Positions 10,401 to 20,900 of a DNA stretch of 64,000 nt are shown here, piece by piece. The position numbers and the translations under genes were made by a program. The notes below the pieces were generated by a model that was not told the DNA's origin, made no database searches, and saw only the letters and a list, made by a program, of their open reading frames with translations. The stretch is from Haberlea rhodopensis (Eukaryota > Streptophyta > Magnoliopsida > Lamiales > Gesneriaceae), in contig CAJQUN010000337.1 of assembly GCA_907163345.1 (NCBI GenBank), positions 186,001-250,000 of the forward strand, read 5' to 3'. Position 1 is the stretch's first letter; each line of letters starts with the position of its first letter.

Positions 10401-11971
10401 ACATCGACGGCATAAATGAGATATCCTGAATGACCTCGTTCCAACAACTGCGCCATCTTGACAGCAGATATCAACGGAATCTTAGAGCGAGAACCATCCC
10501 CATAGAACGTCCATGGAACTCCCATATCGGATTTAAACCGTACAGTTCTCTGCCTGCAGTTCACAACTGCCTGATACCTGTTCAGAACATCAATGCCCAG
10601 AATGCAATCAAAATCTGACATTCCCAGAACAATCAAGTCTGACCTTAGTTCCTTATCCTCAAAATAAATGAGGCCATTGTAGACGATCCGATCAGTAATC
10701 ATACTTCTTCCAGCGGGGGTCGAGACTATAAGAGGCGTGGGCGACGGAGAAGTGCATACGTGGTGCCTTTCCACAAAACTTGTCGACACAAAAGAGTGTG
10801 ACGCACCTGTGTCGATCAATATAAAAGCAGGGTGCGTAAATAAAAGACACGTACCCGCTATAACCTCCTCCGGAGCCGCTGAAGCCTGCTCCCTTGTCAG
10901 TGCATAGACCTGTCCTTGAGGTGGCCCCATGGGCTGACCTCCATGCTGACGCGGCACAAATGGTGGTCGGTGCTGCGCTGTCCTATCTGCAGGCCTCCCC
11001 GCAGAACCCTGTTGGCTCCCCCTGTTGGGACACTGTCTAGCAAAGTGGCCCTTGTCGCCACAAACATAGCACCCTATACAGTCTTTCGCCAGATGTGGTT
11101 GCCCACAAAGAGTGCATTGGATCCTTCCGGATCTGTCTCCCTGAGACTGCCCCCTTCCAGATGGGGCATCACCTCTTCGGTTTCCTTTCCACCTATTGTC
11201 GGACTTCTTACCACTAAACCTTGACGCTGAGGAGTTCCCCCTTGACTTGAACTGATCATTCCTCGGCTTCAAATTATCCGGAGTGGATTTCTGAGAGGGT
11301 GCCGACGGTGGTACAACATCAGGGTATGCACCCACTCCTAGTTCGGCTAGCTCAGCCCTTGAGAGTGCATCATCAAAACAAGTAGGGCCATAAGTGATCA
11401 CCCTATCGTATAGCTCCGGCCTCAATCCTTTCATGAAATTCCTCATCTTTGCTTGTGTGCTCGTAGCAATGTGAGGCACATATCTGAGCAAGGAGCAGAA
11501 CTGAAGAGCATAATCTGATACTGACATATTACCTTGCTTGAGGTGAGTGAATTCATCTTCCTTAGCCTGTCGTGCTGCAGCCGAGAAATAACGGTTCAGG
11601 AAGCGAGTTCGAAACATTTTCCAGTTCACTTCATGACCTTGAGCCTCTTGCTCCACCACAGTGGTCTTCCACCACATTAGCGCCTTCTTGGCCAACTGGA
11701 ACTCTGCTAACCGTATCCATGCTGTCTTCGCACATGGGGCTGCCACAAAGATCTGCTCTATTCTTTCCAACCATTCCTCAGCTCGTTCCCCAGTTTCAGT
11801 TCCTTCAAAGGTTGGGGGTCGGTAAGCAAGAAACTGAGTTAAGCTTAGCTCCCCTGGCAATAACCGCTGTTCGGCCGGTTCATCATCAAAAGCTGGCGGG
11901 GGTAGGGGATTCGTACGCCCCGCACTTGCATTGACGCTCACTGCGTCACCTACCTCCACATTTGCTGCCAT
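7457..11971 (-). CDS. G2 gag-pol polyprotein, intact (1504 aa)
   Basis: One open frame encodes the whole polyprotein from ATG 11971 (Met-Ala-Ala-Asn-Val); a TTG four codons upstream is rejected because the ATG is shared by all relatives. Approximate residues: gag domain 50-215; two Cys/His knuckles 286-298 and 301-314 (CYVCGDKGHFARQC); aspartic protease DTGAS at 387; reverse transcriptase 590-800 with FIDD near 725; RNase H 865-985 with YTDAS, an acidic HDLE motif and ADALSRK; integrase with an HHCC zinc domain (about 1085-1126) and catalytic D1155, D1216, E1252 in DD35E spacing; a C-terminal chromodomain-like tail (KVQWDRRG...EATWE, about 1450-1495). Chromodomains of this class are thought to steer integration to heterochromatin. 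All catalytic residues I can check are present. It ends 58 bp before the 3' LTR. Confidence 0.97.
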   Translation of the reverse strand: MAANVEVGDAVSVNASAGRTNPLPPPAFDDEPAEQRLLPGELSLTQFLAYRPPTFEGTETGERAEEWLERIEQIFVAAPCAKTAWIRLAEFQLAKKALMWWKTTVVEQEAQGHEVNWKMFRTRFLNRYFSAAARQAKEDEFTHLKQGNMSVSDYALQFCSLLRYVPHIATSTQAKMRNFMKGLRPELYDRVITYGPTCFDDALSRAELAELGVGAYPDVVPPSAPSQKSTPDNLKPRNDQFKSRGNSSASRFSGKKSDNRWKGNRRGDAPSGRGQSQGDRSGRIQCTLCGQPHLAKDCIGCYVCGDKGHFARQCPNRGSQQGSAGRPADRTAQHRPPFVPRQHGGQPMGPPQGQVYALTREQASAAPEEVIAGTCLLFTHPAFILIDTGASHSFVSTSFVERHHVCTSPSPTPLIVSTPAGRSMITDRIVYNGLIYFEDKELRSDLIVLGMSDFDCILGIDVLNRYQAVVNCRQRTVRFKSDMGVPWTFYGDGSRSKIPLISAVKMAQLLERGHSGYLIYAVDVTEKKGEVKVEDVPVVAEFPDVFPEEIPGFPPTREVEFGIELLPGTSAISRAPYRMAPAELRELKIQLQELLDKGYIRPSVSPWGAPVLFVKKKDGSMRLCIDYRQLNKATVKNKYPLPRIDDLFDQLQGTRLYSKIDLRSGYHQIRVRGEDVQKTAFRTRYGHYEFLVMPFGVTNAPAVFMSLMNKVFQPYLDQFVIVFIDDILIYSRTEEDHVRHLRTVLQILRDHQLYAKLSKCEFWLDSVVFLGHVISSQGISVDPRKIEAVMEWAAPTSVPEIRSFLGLAGYYRRFVEGFSKIAKPLTQLTQKGVPFFWSEACEESFQELKRRLTTAPVLVIPSEDKRFALYTDASLQGLGCVLMQDRQVVAYASRQLKPHETRYPVHDLELAAIIFALKIWRHYLYGTTFTIFTDHKSLKFLFTQAELNMRQRRWMDLLKDYDCEIEYHPGKANLIADALSRKVKSTAEDVMCLSALMISYCHLGYDFDVDTSPVRVSTLLAEPDVFEAIRKAQRSDDEVQRWSSIALRGQPTKFSVAEDDSLRLGNRWVVPDAPGLRKGILERAHSSRFSIHPGGRKMYKDLSGQFWWRRMKRDVISFVKRCLICQQVKAERQRPGGELKSLEVPKWKWEHISMDFVTHLPRSASGFDAIWVIVDRLTKVAHFIPYSMTFTYLKMAQLYVRDVVRLHGIPVSIVSDRDPRFTSHFWEGLQTALGTEVRLSTAYHPQTDGQTERTIQTLEDILRACVLEFDTPWQESIPLVEFSYNNSYQASIQMAPFEALYGRRCRSPLYWEDLTSKALGGPDMIKDMEEKIKMIRLKMKAAQDRQAAYANKRRRPLEFQVGDKVFLKISPFRGVVRFGMRGKLSPRYVGPYEVLQRIGTLAYRLALPPSLSGIHDVFHVSMLRKYEPDPSHVLQPTEVQLDSDVSYVERPVRILDREDRRLRSKVIPMVKVQWDRRGVEEATWETERHMMQHYPELFSGMIYV

Positions 11972-11972
11972 A

Positions 11973-13096
11973 CTGCAACACAAGGATTAACAACAAGATC
12001 CAAAAGCAGTTCGTATAATACTTCGTTAGATAAACAAAACATGTTAGCATAACATCATATACTTCATATGCAACTTATGCACAAAACATGTCGAAAGTAA
12101 GCACCTAGCTAACTTATTGCTAAGGCTACCCTTCACTCATCCCGGGTTATCTAACCACTGCTCTGATACCACTAATGTAGGGTCTTCCTACCTTAACTTC
12201 ATATAGTACACATAAATGGGATAGGACATGCATTTATAACCTCTTAAGGGTTCCGGTTGTAGTTTGAGCTAGGGAGATTACAGGCCAAAAATAAATTTTT
12301 CAAAGCTATTTAATTACATTCCCAACAAAGAATGTTAAAGCTATAGATTTACACTACTCCTAGAGTAGAGACTATCAAAAATCCTGCATCCTATGTTCAT
12401 CATGCTCCCTTTAGCTCACTTCCTCAACCCGACCCTAGGCCCTTGGTCCAAAAGTGTACCTACAGGGATAACACATCATGAGCATTCATAAATTTACTTA
12501 ACATTATATAAAAGCATACATATGCATAACATCTTAGTTAAGTAAAAGTCGTTGGTCGTCCTCCGACCTCCTTAGTTATCCCTGACTCTTATTCATATAT
12601 TGGGGCGTCTTACCCCATTGTATGGCATCTTACCATATCATAATCATTGCGTGGCATCTTACCACGTGGGCATCGTACCCAATCATATGGCGTCTTACCA
12701 TATTATAAACATTGCTTGGCATCTTACCATGTGGGCATCTTACCCAATCATATGGCGTCTTACCATATCATAAACATTGCGTGGCATCTTACCACGAATA
12801 ACCTCGCATGGCCTCTTACCATGTGGGGCATCTTACCCCGTGGCATCTTACCACAAATAACATCGCATGGCCTCTTACCATGTGGGGCGTCTTACCCCGT
12901 GGCATCTTACCACATATAACATCGCATAAGCATCATCATCATAACATCATCATAAGCATCATCGTTATAAATATCATCATAGATATCATCATCATAACAT
13001 CATCTTAAACGTCATCATCGTAAACATCATCTTAAATATCATCATAATATGTAAGGGCATGGTTTACCGTCCGATGCTCGTACGTCTCTTACGTAC
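11973..13096 (-). other. Predicted leader intron of G2
   Basis: The sense strand has a donor-like AAG|GTACGTAAG in the 5' LTR (GT at 13096-13095) and an acceptor-like TTGTGTTGCAG ending at 11973, one base before the gag ATG. Splicing would remove U5 and the PBS and join the palindrome-bearing leader to gag. This is inference from splice consensus and from its conservation in G1, G4 and G6. No RNA evidence is available. Confidence 0.4.
12160..12171 (-). other. G2 primer-binding site (initiator Met tRNA)
   Basis: TGGTATCAGAGC on the minus strand, four bases inside the 5' LTR end at 12176. Confidence 0.95.
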
Positions 13097-14148
13097 CTTA
13101 ATTCCCAAAAGTGGAGAATTTGGAGAGCTTTATCTCCTGGATGTTGTGGGCACCTGGGATGGTTCTACACAACCATACAAATTGATATTAGAAGCTAAAC
13201 ATAGTCCAATATCCAAAAATCCCACAAAAAAATCAAAAATCCACTTTTCTTCAGCTCGCGATCGATCGCCACCCAGGCGCGATCGATCGCGAGATCGCAC
13301 TGGACGAGGGGCCAAAATCTTCTTCTTGGCGATCGATCGCCACCTTTGGCGCGATCGATCGCCAGGCCCGCCGATCGATCGCCCAAAAGTGGCGATCGAT
13401 CGCCAAATGCTTCTGGCTGGTACTGGACGCTCGCGATCGATCGCCAAGAACGGGCGATCGATCGCCGAGTGCTGTACATCGAATTTTCGCCATTAATGCT
13501 CATTTTTCAAGCTCCTTCACATACCACCCCAAAACCAAACTTCCATAAAACATCAATAACATCATAACCCACCAAAACCAACATAAAACACTTCAAAAAT
13601 CATACCCCAACCATACACAACACATACCCAAACAAACCCACATAAATCATCAAAAACTTAACCCATTTCAACACCAAACATCATAAAACTTATAGGAATG
13701 GTTCCATACCTCTTGTAGGCTCCAAATCCTAGCAAAGATCACACAACCAAAGTTTTTGTGGGACTTTCCTTCTTCCTTTTTGGTGGATTTCGAAAATGGG
13801 GTAGGGTTTGGGGTTGGGAAGTGATTTGGGGATTTTTTTAAAAGGTGAGAGTAAAGTGGGGGGGTTTAAAGTGATGGGTATGGGATTAAAAAGGGGTTGT
13901 AATGACTTAATAAAAAGTATACCCCAAACTTAACATGATGTATAAAATACCCAACTTGGTATTTTAAAAGCACTTTACAACAATGCTCTATACTTCATTT
14001 AAAATCATATCTTCCTCATAATTGATAATTTAACACAATTAATCATGTTAACATCTTAATACCCAACACATAAATCTATCAATACATGATACATCATATA
14101 AACATAATTAATGTCCAAGTTACCATTAATTAATTTCGGGGCATCACA
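12176..14148 (-). repeat. G2 5' LTR
   Basis: 1973 bp, nearly identical to 5427-7398. It carries the same palindrome array, donor-like hairpin and constant-loop hairpin array (12601-12915). Confidence 0.97.
13258..13465. repeat. Eight-site GCGATCGATCGC array, G2 5' LTR
   Basis: Identical in sequence and spacing to 6508-6715, shifted by 6750 bp. In this copy it would lie within the transcribed leader if the promoter is in U3. Confidence 0.95.
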
Positions 14149-15983
14149 GCTGGTGCACCCCAGGGCGATACGCTCGGGCGTATGTAGCCCTTGTCAAGAA
14201 GTTCTTGCAACTGAACTTTTAATTCCTTTAACTCCGGTGGTGCCATCCTATACGGGGCACGGGAAATGGCTGACGTCCCCGGTAGTAATTCAATTCCAAA
14301 TTCGACCTCTCTCGCCGGAGGAAATCCGGGAATCTCTTCAGGGAATACATCAGGAAACTCCGCCACTACGGGCACATCTTCAACCTTTAGTTCTTCCTTC
14401 TTTCCAGAAATATCAACAGCATAAATAAGATATCCTGTATGGCCTCGTTCCAATAATTGTGTCATCTTGACCGCGGATATTAACGGAATTTTTGAACGAG
14501 AACCATCTCCATAGAACGTCCACTGAGCCCCTTCATCAGATCTGAATCGGACAGTCCTCTGCCTGCAGTTCACAACCGCCTGGTACTTATTCAGAACATC
14601 AATGCCCAATATACAGTCGAAGTCCGACATTCTCAGAACGATCAAATACGACCTTAACTTGTTATCCTCAAAATAAATGCGGCCATCATAGACAATCTGA
14701 TCAGCAATCAAACTTCTTCCAGCGGGTGTCGAGACTACAAGAGGCGTGGGCGACGGAGCAGTGCATATGTGGTGTCTTTCCAAAAAACTAGTCGACACAA
14801 AGGAGTGTGACGCACCTGTGTCGATCAATATAAAGGCAGGGTGCGTAAATAAAAGACACGTACCCGCTATGACCTCCTCCGGAGCCGCTGTAGCCTGCTC
14901 CCTCGTCAATGCATACACTTGTCCTTGAGGTGGCCCCGTAGGCTGACTTCCATATTGCCTCGATACATATGGGGGCCTGTGTGGTGCTGCTCTGTCCGTA
15001 GACCTCCCAGTAGAATTCTGCTGCCTTCCCCTGTTGGGACATTGTCGAGCAAAGTGGCCTCTCTCGCCACAAACATAACATCCTACACAATTCTTCGTCA
15101 GATGTGGTTGCCCACAAAGAGAGCATTGAACCTCCCCAACACTGCCTCCTCCCCGAGACTGTCCTCCTCTTGGTGGGGCGTCATTCCTGCGGTTTCCTCT
15201 CCATCGGTTATCGGGCCTCCTACCACTGAATCTTGACGCCGAAGTGTTCCCCCCGGACTTGAACCGATCACCCCTTGGCCTTAAATTGTCGGGAGTAGAT
15301 CTCTGAGGGGGTGCTGGAGGCGGTACAGCATCAGGGTATGCACCTACCCCCAGTTCGGCTAACTCAGCCCGGGTAAGTGCATCGTCAAAGCAGGTAGGGC
15401 CATATGTAATCACCCTATCATAGAGTTCTGGCCTCAAGCCCTTCATAAAGTTCCTCATTTTAGCTTGAGTGTCGGCAGCGATATGAGGTACATATCTGAG
15501 TAGAGAACAGTAGTGGAGGGCATAATCTGACACCGGCATGGTACCTTGCTTCAGCTTAGTAAACTCATCCTCTTTAGCTTGACGGGCAGCCGCTGAAAAG
15601 TATCGGGCCAGGAATCTAGTTCTGAATAGTTTCCAGTTTACTTCTTGACCCTGTGCCTCTTGTTCAATCACGGTGGTCCTCCACCACATCAGTGCTTTCT
15701 TGGCTAGCTGGAATTCTGCTAGCCTTATCCAGGCTGTCTTTGCACACGGGGCTGCTACAAATATTTGTTCTATTCTTTCTAGCCATTCCTCGGCTCGCTC
15801 CCCTGTTTCAGTCCCTTCGAATGTTGGGGGCCGATACGCTAGAAACTGAGTCAGACTCAACTCTCCCGGCAATAGCTGTTGTTCGGACGGTTCCTCGCCT
15901 AGGGCTGGCGGGGGTAGGGGATTCGTGCGCCCCGCACTAGCGTTCACACTTATCGCATCACCAATGTCGATATTTGCTGCCAT
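14149..15983 (-). pseudogene. G3 gag-protease segment, split by G2
   Basis: The frame is open from ATG 15983 (Met-Ala-Ala-Asn-Ile) through the gag domain, two Cys/His knuckles (CYVCGERGHFARQC), protease (IDTGASHSF) and the linker up to SPWGAPA, where G2 begins. I see no internal stop. It was inactivated by nested insertion and not by point mutation. One oddity: RSYLIVLRMSDFDC differs from the RSDLIVLGMSDFDC of relatives. Confidence 0.93.
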
Positions 15984-16168
15984 ACTGCAACACAAGGGTT
16001 AACAACAAGATCCAAAAGCAGTTCATATAAACATCGTTAGAAAACCATAACATGTTATCATAACAGTCATATGCTTCATGTGTAACATAGTATATCAAAA
16101 GTAAGCGCCTAGCCAACCTATTGCTAAGGCTACCCTTCACTCATCCCCGGGTTATCTAACCACTGCTC

Positions 16169-16180
16169 TGATACCACTAA
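16169..16180 (-). other. G3 primer-binding region
   Basis: TGGTATCAGAGC on the minus strand lies just inside the 5' LTR (about 16165-16176), as in G2. Confidence 0.88.
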
Positions 16181-16689
16181 TGTAGGGTCTTCCTACCTTA
16201 ACATCATATTAATAGCGTATTATGAACTAAACATGTATTAGAGACACCTTAGAGTTCTGGTTGTTATGTGAGCTTAATGTAATTACAGGCCAAAATGAAA
16301 CTTCAATAGTTAGTTAATTACATTCCCAAAAAAAATGAATGTTAAGGCTAACAAAAATCCTGTATCTATCTTCTTATGCTCCTTTAGCTCACCATCTCAA
16401 CCCGACCCTTAGTCTCGATCCAAAAGTGTACCTACAGGAACAACCCATCGTGAGCATGTACATCATTACTTAACATCATGAGTTAATGGCATATAAATAA
16501 TGCATGGAAATAATTGATAACATATACTTCCTGTTTAATAGTACTATCCTTCCTTGGTTGTCCCTGTGTCATAATTACGCATATAATCATTAGTTCAAGA
16601 CATGAATGATTAACATCATACTTCGTATAAAAGCTCACAGCAATCCACGTTAATTAGAAATGGGACTATCCGGGTGCTATTATGACAGC

Positions 16690-16905
16690 GGCACAATTGG
16701 CCCCCTCGCTCGACATAACTCATCGTATGATACCCATCGCTACGCCTTGATAGCGGATGTATCTCTTATTCAGCGGATGATACCCATCGCTACACCTTGA
16801 TAGCGGATGTACCCCATCGCTCAGCGGATGATACCCATCGCTACACCTTGATAGCGGATGTACCCCATCGCTCAGTTATGTGAGCGGCAAGACCTTCCTC
16901 GCTTG
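16690..16905 (-). repeat. AGCG/CGCT hairpin repeats, G3 LTR
   Basis: Alternating units of about 25 bp built on AGCGGATGTACCCCATCGCT and AGCGGATGATACCCATCGCT. Each can fold as a seven-pair stem with one bulged base. They closely resemble the repeats in the G4 LTRs. Confidence 0.75.
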
Positions 16906-17328
16906 CCCATAATAGTCACCGGACATTCAACCATTCTAAGTAGCATAGTCAAACATGCGTCATCATCTTATAAGCATCATCATTTCAAACATTATCATCT
17001 TATCATAATTGACATCGTAACATCATATCATCTTCATTTATCACAACGTCATCATCATAAACTTATTCATCATAATCATCATAATCATCATCATCAATAC
17101 TTATGCAATTAATGCAAAGTCATAGTTTAGGAATATGTTATCGTTTGATGCCCGTACGTTTCTTACGTACCTTTTCAGAATATTGTGAAGTTGTAGTACT
17201 TTATCTCCTCGAGGTCGTTGGTACCTGGGATGGTTCTACACAACCATACAATTCAATATTAGAAGCTAAACAATAGCCCAATACCAAAAATTCTATAAAA
17301 AACATCATTTTTCAAAATTACACAGCTG

Positions 17329-17539
17329 GCGATCGATCGCTTCACTGAGGCGATCGATCGCCTCAATTTCTTCTTCGCGGCGATCGATCGCGCCAAATGT
17401 GGCGATCGATCGCCTATCCTTTGATTTGGCTACTGCCTCTCGGCGATCGGTCGCCTCTTTTAAGGCGATCGATCGCCTGCCCTGCATTTTGGCTACTGTC
17501 CATAGGCGATCGGTCGCCTCATTTCAGGCGATCGATCGC
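17329..17539. repeat. Eight-site GCGATCGATCGC array, G3 LTR
   Basis: Sites start at 17329, 17350, 17380, 17402, 17443, 17465, 17506 and 17528, with spacings 21, 30, 22, 41, 22, 41 and 22. Two sites carry GCGATCGGTCGC. Order differs from G1/G2 but steps stay near whole helical turns. Confidence 0.94.
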
Positions 17540-18164
17540 CTCGCGCAGACACGAGATTTCTCCATTTTTGAGCATTAAATCCTACACCAACTTCAACCAC
17601 AATTTATACCAACAACTCATAAACATTAAAACACTTAAAACCTTCAACACACATCATAAAACCACTAAAATCCAACATCCCATAAGGAATCACACTAACT
17701 CAAGCAAACCCATTTCAAACCCTTTTTAAAACCCTTCAAAAACTCAATCAACACTTCAACAACATCCATAAGTGATATATAAACATCATAGGCACTAAAT
17801 CTTACCAAGAAGTGCAAGAATGAAGCTTTTACAAGAATTCCTTCCCACCTTTAGGGCTAAAATCGAAAATGAGGGGAAAGGGGGTTTGGGAAAGTGATTT
17901 TGGGAATTGAGTGTAAAGTGTAAAGTGAGGTAAGAATGGTGGGTTAAATATCAAATCCTTTTATTTAACTTGTACCCCAATAATTAACATGATGTATATA
18001 AAATGAAATCAACATCATTAAATCCATATCATCCTCATAATAAAATCAACATCCTTAAATCATGTTAATTCTTCATTTCCACACATAACTTAATCATCGT
18101 AATAACTCATCATATAAACATAATTAATGTCCAGGTTACCATTAATTAATTTCGGGGCATCACA

Positions 18165-18494
18165 AAAGATGTGAGCAAGTGGCTCATGCCATGTTATGGT
18201 TTAAAATGTGCATCAAGACCCAAGCATGATATTTTTAAAACCATTTTACCACAATGGATCAAAGTCCCTGTTAAAATCATGCTTTACCAAATGAACACAA
18301 CTCATTACATTTAAACCATTAAAACACCCAAACACCCAACATGAATAACATGCACTCCGAAATGCTCTACCGGGTCACTCCTATCATGTGACTAAGCATT
18401 TTACCAAGACAATTTACGCCAACACAGAATTAATTATCACCATTAATCACATTAACATGCCCAAATTGCATATAATTATTTCGGGGATATCACA
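18165..18494 (-). repeat. LTR fragment truncated by G3
   Basis: The sense end TGTGATATCCCCGAAAT at 18494 and an adjoining polypurine tract mark the outer end of a gypsy 3' LTR. G3 truncates it on the left. Its sequence differs clearly from the G5 5' LTR (29528-31936), although it is joined to G5 integrase sequence, so it probably belongs to another element fused by deletion. Confidence 0.75.
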
Positions 18495-18630
18495 ATACTC
18501 CCCTACTTATAAGATTTCAGCTCGCCACCAGGCCTCTGCCTTTCTGCCTTTACCTGTTGGCAGATCAAACATCTTTTAACGAAAGCGATCACATCGTGCT
18601 TCATGCGTCTCCACCAGAACTGACCACTTA
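18495..18630 (-). pseudogene. Polypurine tract and integrase zinc-domain fragment (G5, left part)
   Basis: The minus strand encodes the integrase zinc region (SGQFWWRRMKHD...CLICQQVKAERQRPGGEL). It then jumps, within a few bases of shared sequence, to the pre-LTR segment AATCTTATAAGTAGGGGAG. Everything from the integrase core to the end of pol is deleted. On the right it is cut by G4 at ACTTA and resumes at 27511. Confidence 0.85.
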
Positions 18631-19376
18631 TGTGATGCCCCGAAATGATTAATTGCAATTAAGGTATTAATTATGTTTATATGATGAATTGTGTTGATAA
18701 TTGATTTACGTGTTGAAATTAATTATCATGTTGAAATGGTTAGTCATGATAGGCGTGACCCAGGGTTGCATTTCAGGGTACATGTTATGCATGTTAGAAA
18801 ATGAGGTGTTAACATGATTTCAGTATGTGATGGTTAATTATGAGGGAAGCATGATTTAGTGGAAATTTAATGCATTTTTATAAATGCTTTTAAAATACCA
18901 TGTTGGGGTGTTTTATACATCATGTTAACTTTGGGGTATAATTTTAATATTAACCTTATAACCCCCTTTTTCCCCCTATACCCACTTACTTTACCAATCA
19001 CTTTTAAAATCCCCAATTCATTCCTCAACCCTAACCCATCTCCCATTTTCGAAATTCACCAAGGAAGGAAGAAGAAAACTTCACAAAAACTTTGTTTGTG
19101 TGATCTTTGTTAGGATTTGGAGCCTACAAGAGGTATGGAACCATTCCTAAAAGTTTTATGATGTTTGGTGTTGAAATGGGTTGATTTTGAAGTAAATTAT
19201 GTGGGTTTGTTTTGGGTATGTGTTGTATGTAGTTGGGGTATGATTTATGGTTATATGAGGATGTTTATTGAAGGTTTGTAGTGATTTGGTATGGTTGGTG
19301 TTTTGATATTTGGGTTTGTTTGTGTTGGGGAAGGAGAAGGATGAATAGTGCCCGAAAATCGGACCTACAGGACTCG

Positions 19377-19584
19377 GCGATCGATCGGCACCCTCCACCG
19401 ATCGATCGCGAGCTACAGGGGAGAAGGCAGTAGTCTTCAGCGATCGATCGCGAGTTTGGCGCGATCGATCGGCGAGGTCGCGATCGATCGGCGCAAACTC
19501 GGCGATCGATCGCGAATTGGAAAATTTTGTTGGACGAGGCAATGTGATCTCGCGATCGATCGGGACTTCATGGAGATCGATCGC
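19377..19584. repeat. Eight-site palindrome array, G4 5' LTR
   Basis: Sites start at 19377, 19398, 19440, 19461, 19480, 19502, 19552 and 19573, with spacings 21, 42, 21, 19, 22, 50 and 21. This is the sense-strand equivalent of the G1/G2 layout. Several sites are GCGATCGATCGG and the last is GAGATCGATCGC. Confidence 0.93.
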
Positions 19585-19864
19585 GAGACACCAAAATGTG
19601 TATTTTTGATGTTTTTGTGGGATTTTTGGATATTGGACTATAATTAGCTTCTAATATCGATTTGTATGGTTATGTAGAACCATCCCAGGTACCCACAACT
19701 TCAAGGAGATAAAGTTCTACAACTTCTCCATTTTTGGAATTAAGGTACGTAAGAGACGTACGGGCATCGGACGGTAAACCATACTCCTATATTATGATCA
19801 TACTATGATTGTATAAGAATTTACGATGCTATGATGATGTGTATGATGAATAGATGATAAGATA

Positions 19865-20125
19865 CTTGATAAGTAAAGATGATTTTATGATGAATAAAGA
19901 TGATAAGATACTTGATAAGTAAAGATGATTTTATGATGAATAAAGATGATAAGATACTTGATAAGTAAAGATGATTTTATGATGAATAAAGATGATAAGA
20001 TACTTGATAAGTAAAGATGATTTTATGATGAATAAAGATGATAAGATACTTGATAAGTAAAGATGATTTTATGATGAATAAAGATGATAAGATGCTTGAT
20101 AAATAAAGATGATTTTCATAATGAA
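19865..20125 (+). repeat. 46-bp tandem repeat in G4 5' LTR
   Basis: About five copies of a unit starting CTTGATAAGTAAAGATG, followed by longer GATGATG-rich units to about 20580. The 3' LTR has one copy more (25903-26190). Confidence 0.88.
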
Positions 20126-20621
20126 TTAAGATGAAGAGACGCTTACGATGATGTTATGATAAATGATGATGATGCTTATGATAAGTTACGATGACGCTTA
20201 CGATGTTGTTATGATAAATGACGATGATGCTTATGATAAGTTACGATGACGCTTACGATGATGTTATGATAAATGATGATGATGCTTATGATAAGTTACG
20301 AAGACGCTTACGATGATGTTATGATAAATGATGATGATGTTTATGATGAATTAAGATGAAGAGATGCTTACGATGATGTTATGATAAATGATGATGATGT
20401 TTATGATGAATTAAGATGAAGAGATGCTTACGATGATGTTACGATAAATGATGATGATATGACGTTACTATAACGATTATGATGAGACGATGATGCCTAT
20501 AAGATGATAATGCTTACATGATAATGATGTTTACAAGATGATGTTTATAAGATGCTATGATGTTTATGATGAATATGAAACTATGTTCTTAAGAATGGTT
20601 GAATGTCCGGTGGTTATTATG

Positions 20622-20900
20622 GGCAAGCGAGGAAGGTCTTGCCGCTCACATAAATGAGCGATGGGGTACATCCGCTATCAAGGTGTAGCGATGGGTATCA
20701 TCCGTTGAGCGATGGGGTACATCCGCTATCAAGGTGTAGCGATGGGTATCATCCGCTAAGCGAGGGGGTACATCCGCTATCAAGGTGTAGCGAGGGGTAT
20801 CATCCGCTGAACAAAGAGATACATCCGCTATCAAGGCGTAGCGATGGGTATCATATGATGTGTTATGTCGAGCGAGGGGGCCAACTATACCGCTGTCATA
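20622..20900 (+). repeat. AGCG/CGCT hairpin repeats, G4 5' LTR
   Basis: Tandem units of about 25 bp such as AGCGATGGGGTACATCCGCT and AGCGATGGGTATCATCCGCT. AGCG pairs with CGCT and ATG with CAT around a short loop, with one bulged C. An identical array is at about 26706-26984. Confidence 0.8.

Larger units (their letters stand above)
5427..14148 (-). mobile_element. G2: complete, recent Ty3/gypsy chromovirus
   Basis: A full element of about 8.7 kb flanked by GCTGG (5422-5426 and 14149-14153), inserted into the protease-RT linker of G3. It has two LTRs of 1972 and 1973 bp, a PBS, a polypurine tract and one uninterrupted gag-pol frame. By eye I find only two LTR differences: a substitution near 5550/12298 and a one-base indel in an A run near 5763/12512. 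That implies very recent insertion. Of all the elements here it is the only one that looks coding-competent. Confidence 0.97.
14149..18164 (-). mobile_element. G3: Ty3/gypsy element, 5' half (rest at 4581-5426 and off window)
   Basis: It has a 5' LTR (16181-18164), PBS, gag and protease on the minus strand. G2 interrupts it at GCTGG; the continuation is 4581-5426, itself cut by G1. It is the subfamily closest to G2 in protein sequence, so G2 landed in a relative. Right flank AAAGA (18165-18169) is the expected target duplication, with its partner off the left edge. G3 inserted into an older LTR fragment (18165-18494). Confidence 0.92.
16181..18164 (-). repeat. G3 5' LTR (1984 bp)
   Basis: Sense TGTGATGCCCCGAAAT at 18164, ending GGAAGACCCTACA at 16181. 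It has the palindrome array, the donor-like hairpin near 17152-17171 (GTACGT-AAGAA-ACGTAC), AGCG/CGCT hairpin repeats near 16690-16905, and CAT/ATC-rich sequence near 16960-17110. The CTACTC/GAGTAG hairpin of the other gypsy LTRs appears deleted here. Confidence 0.92.

Noticed and set aside
11971..11983. Upstream TTG start giving four extra residues in gag (also at 2253, 15995 and 38658)
   Set aside because: Non-ATG start; the ATG is conserved in the related elements and the extra codons overlap the acceptor-like sequence.
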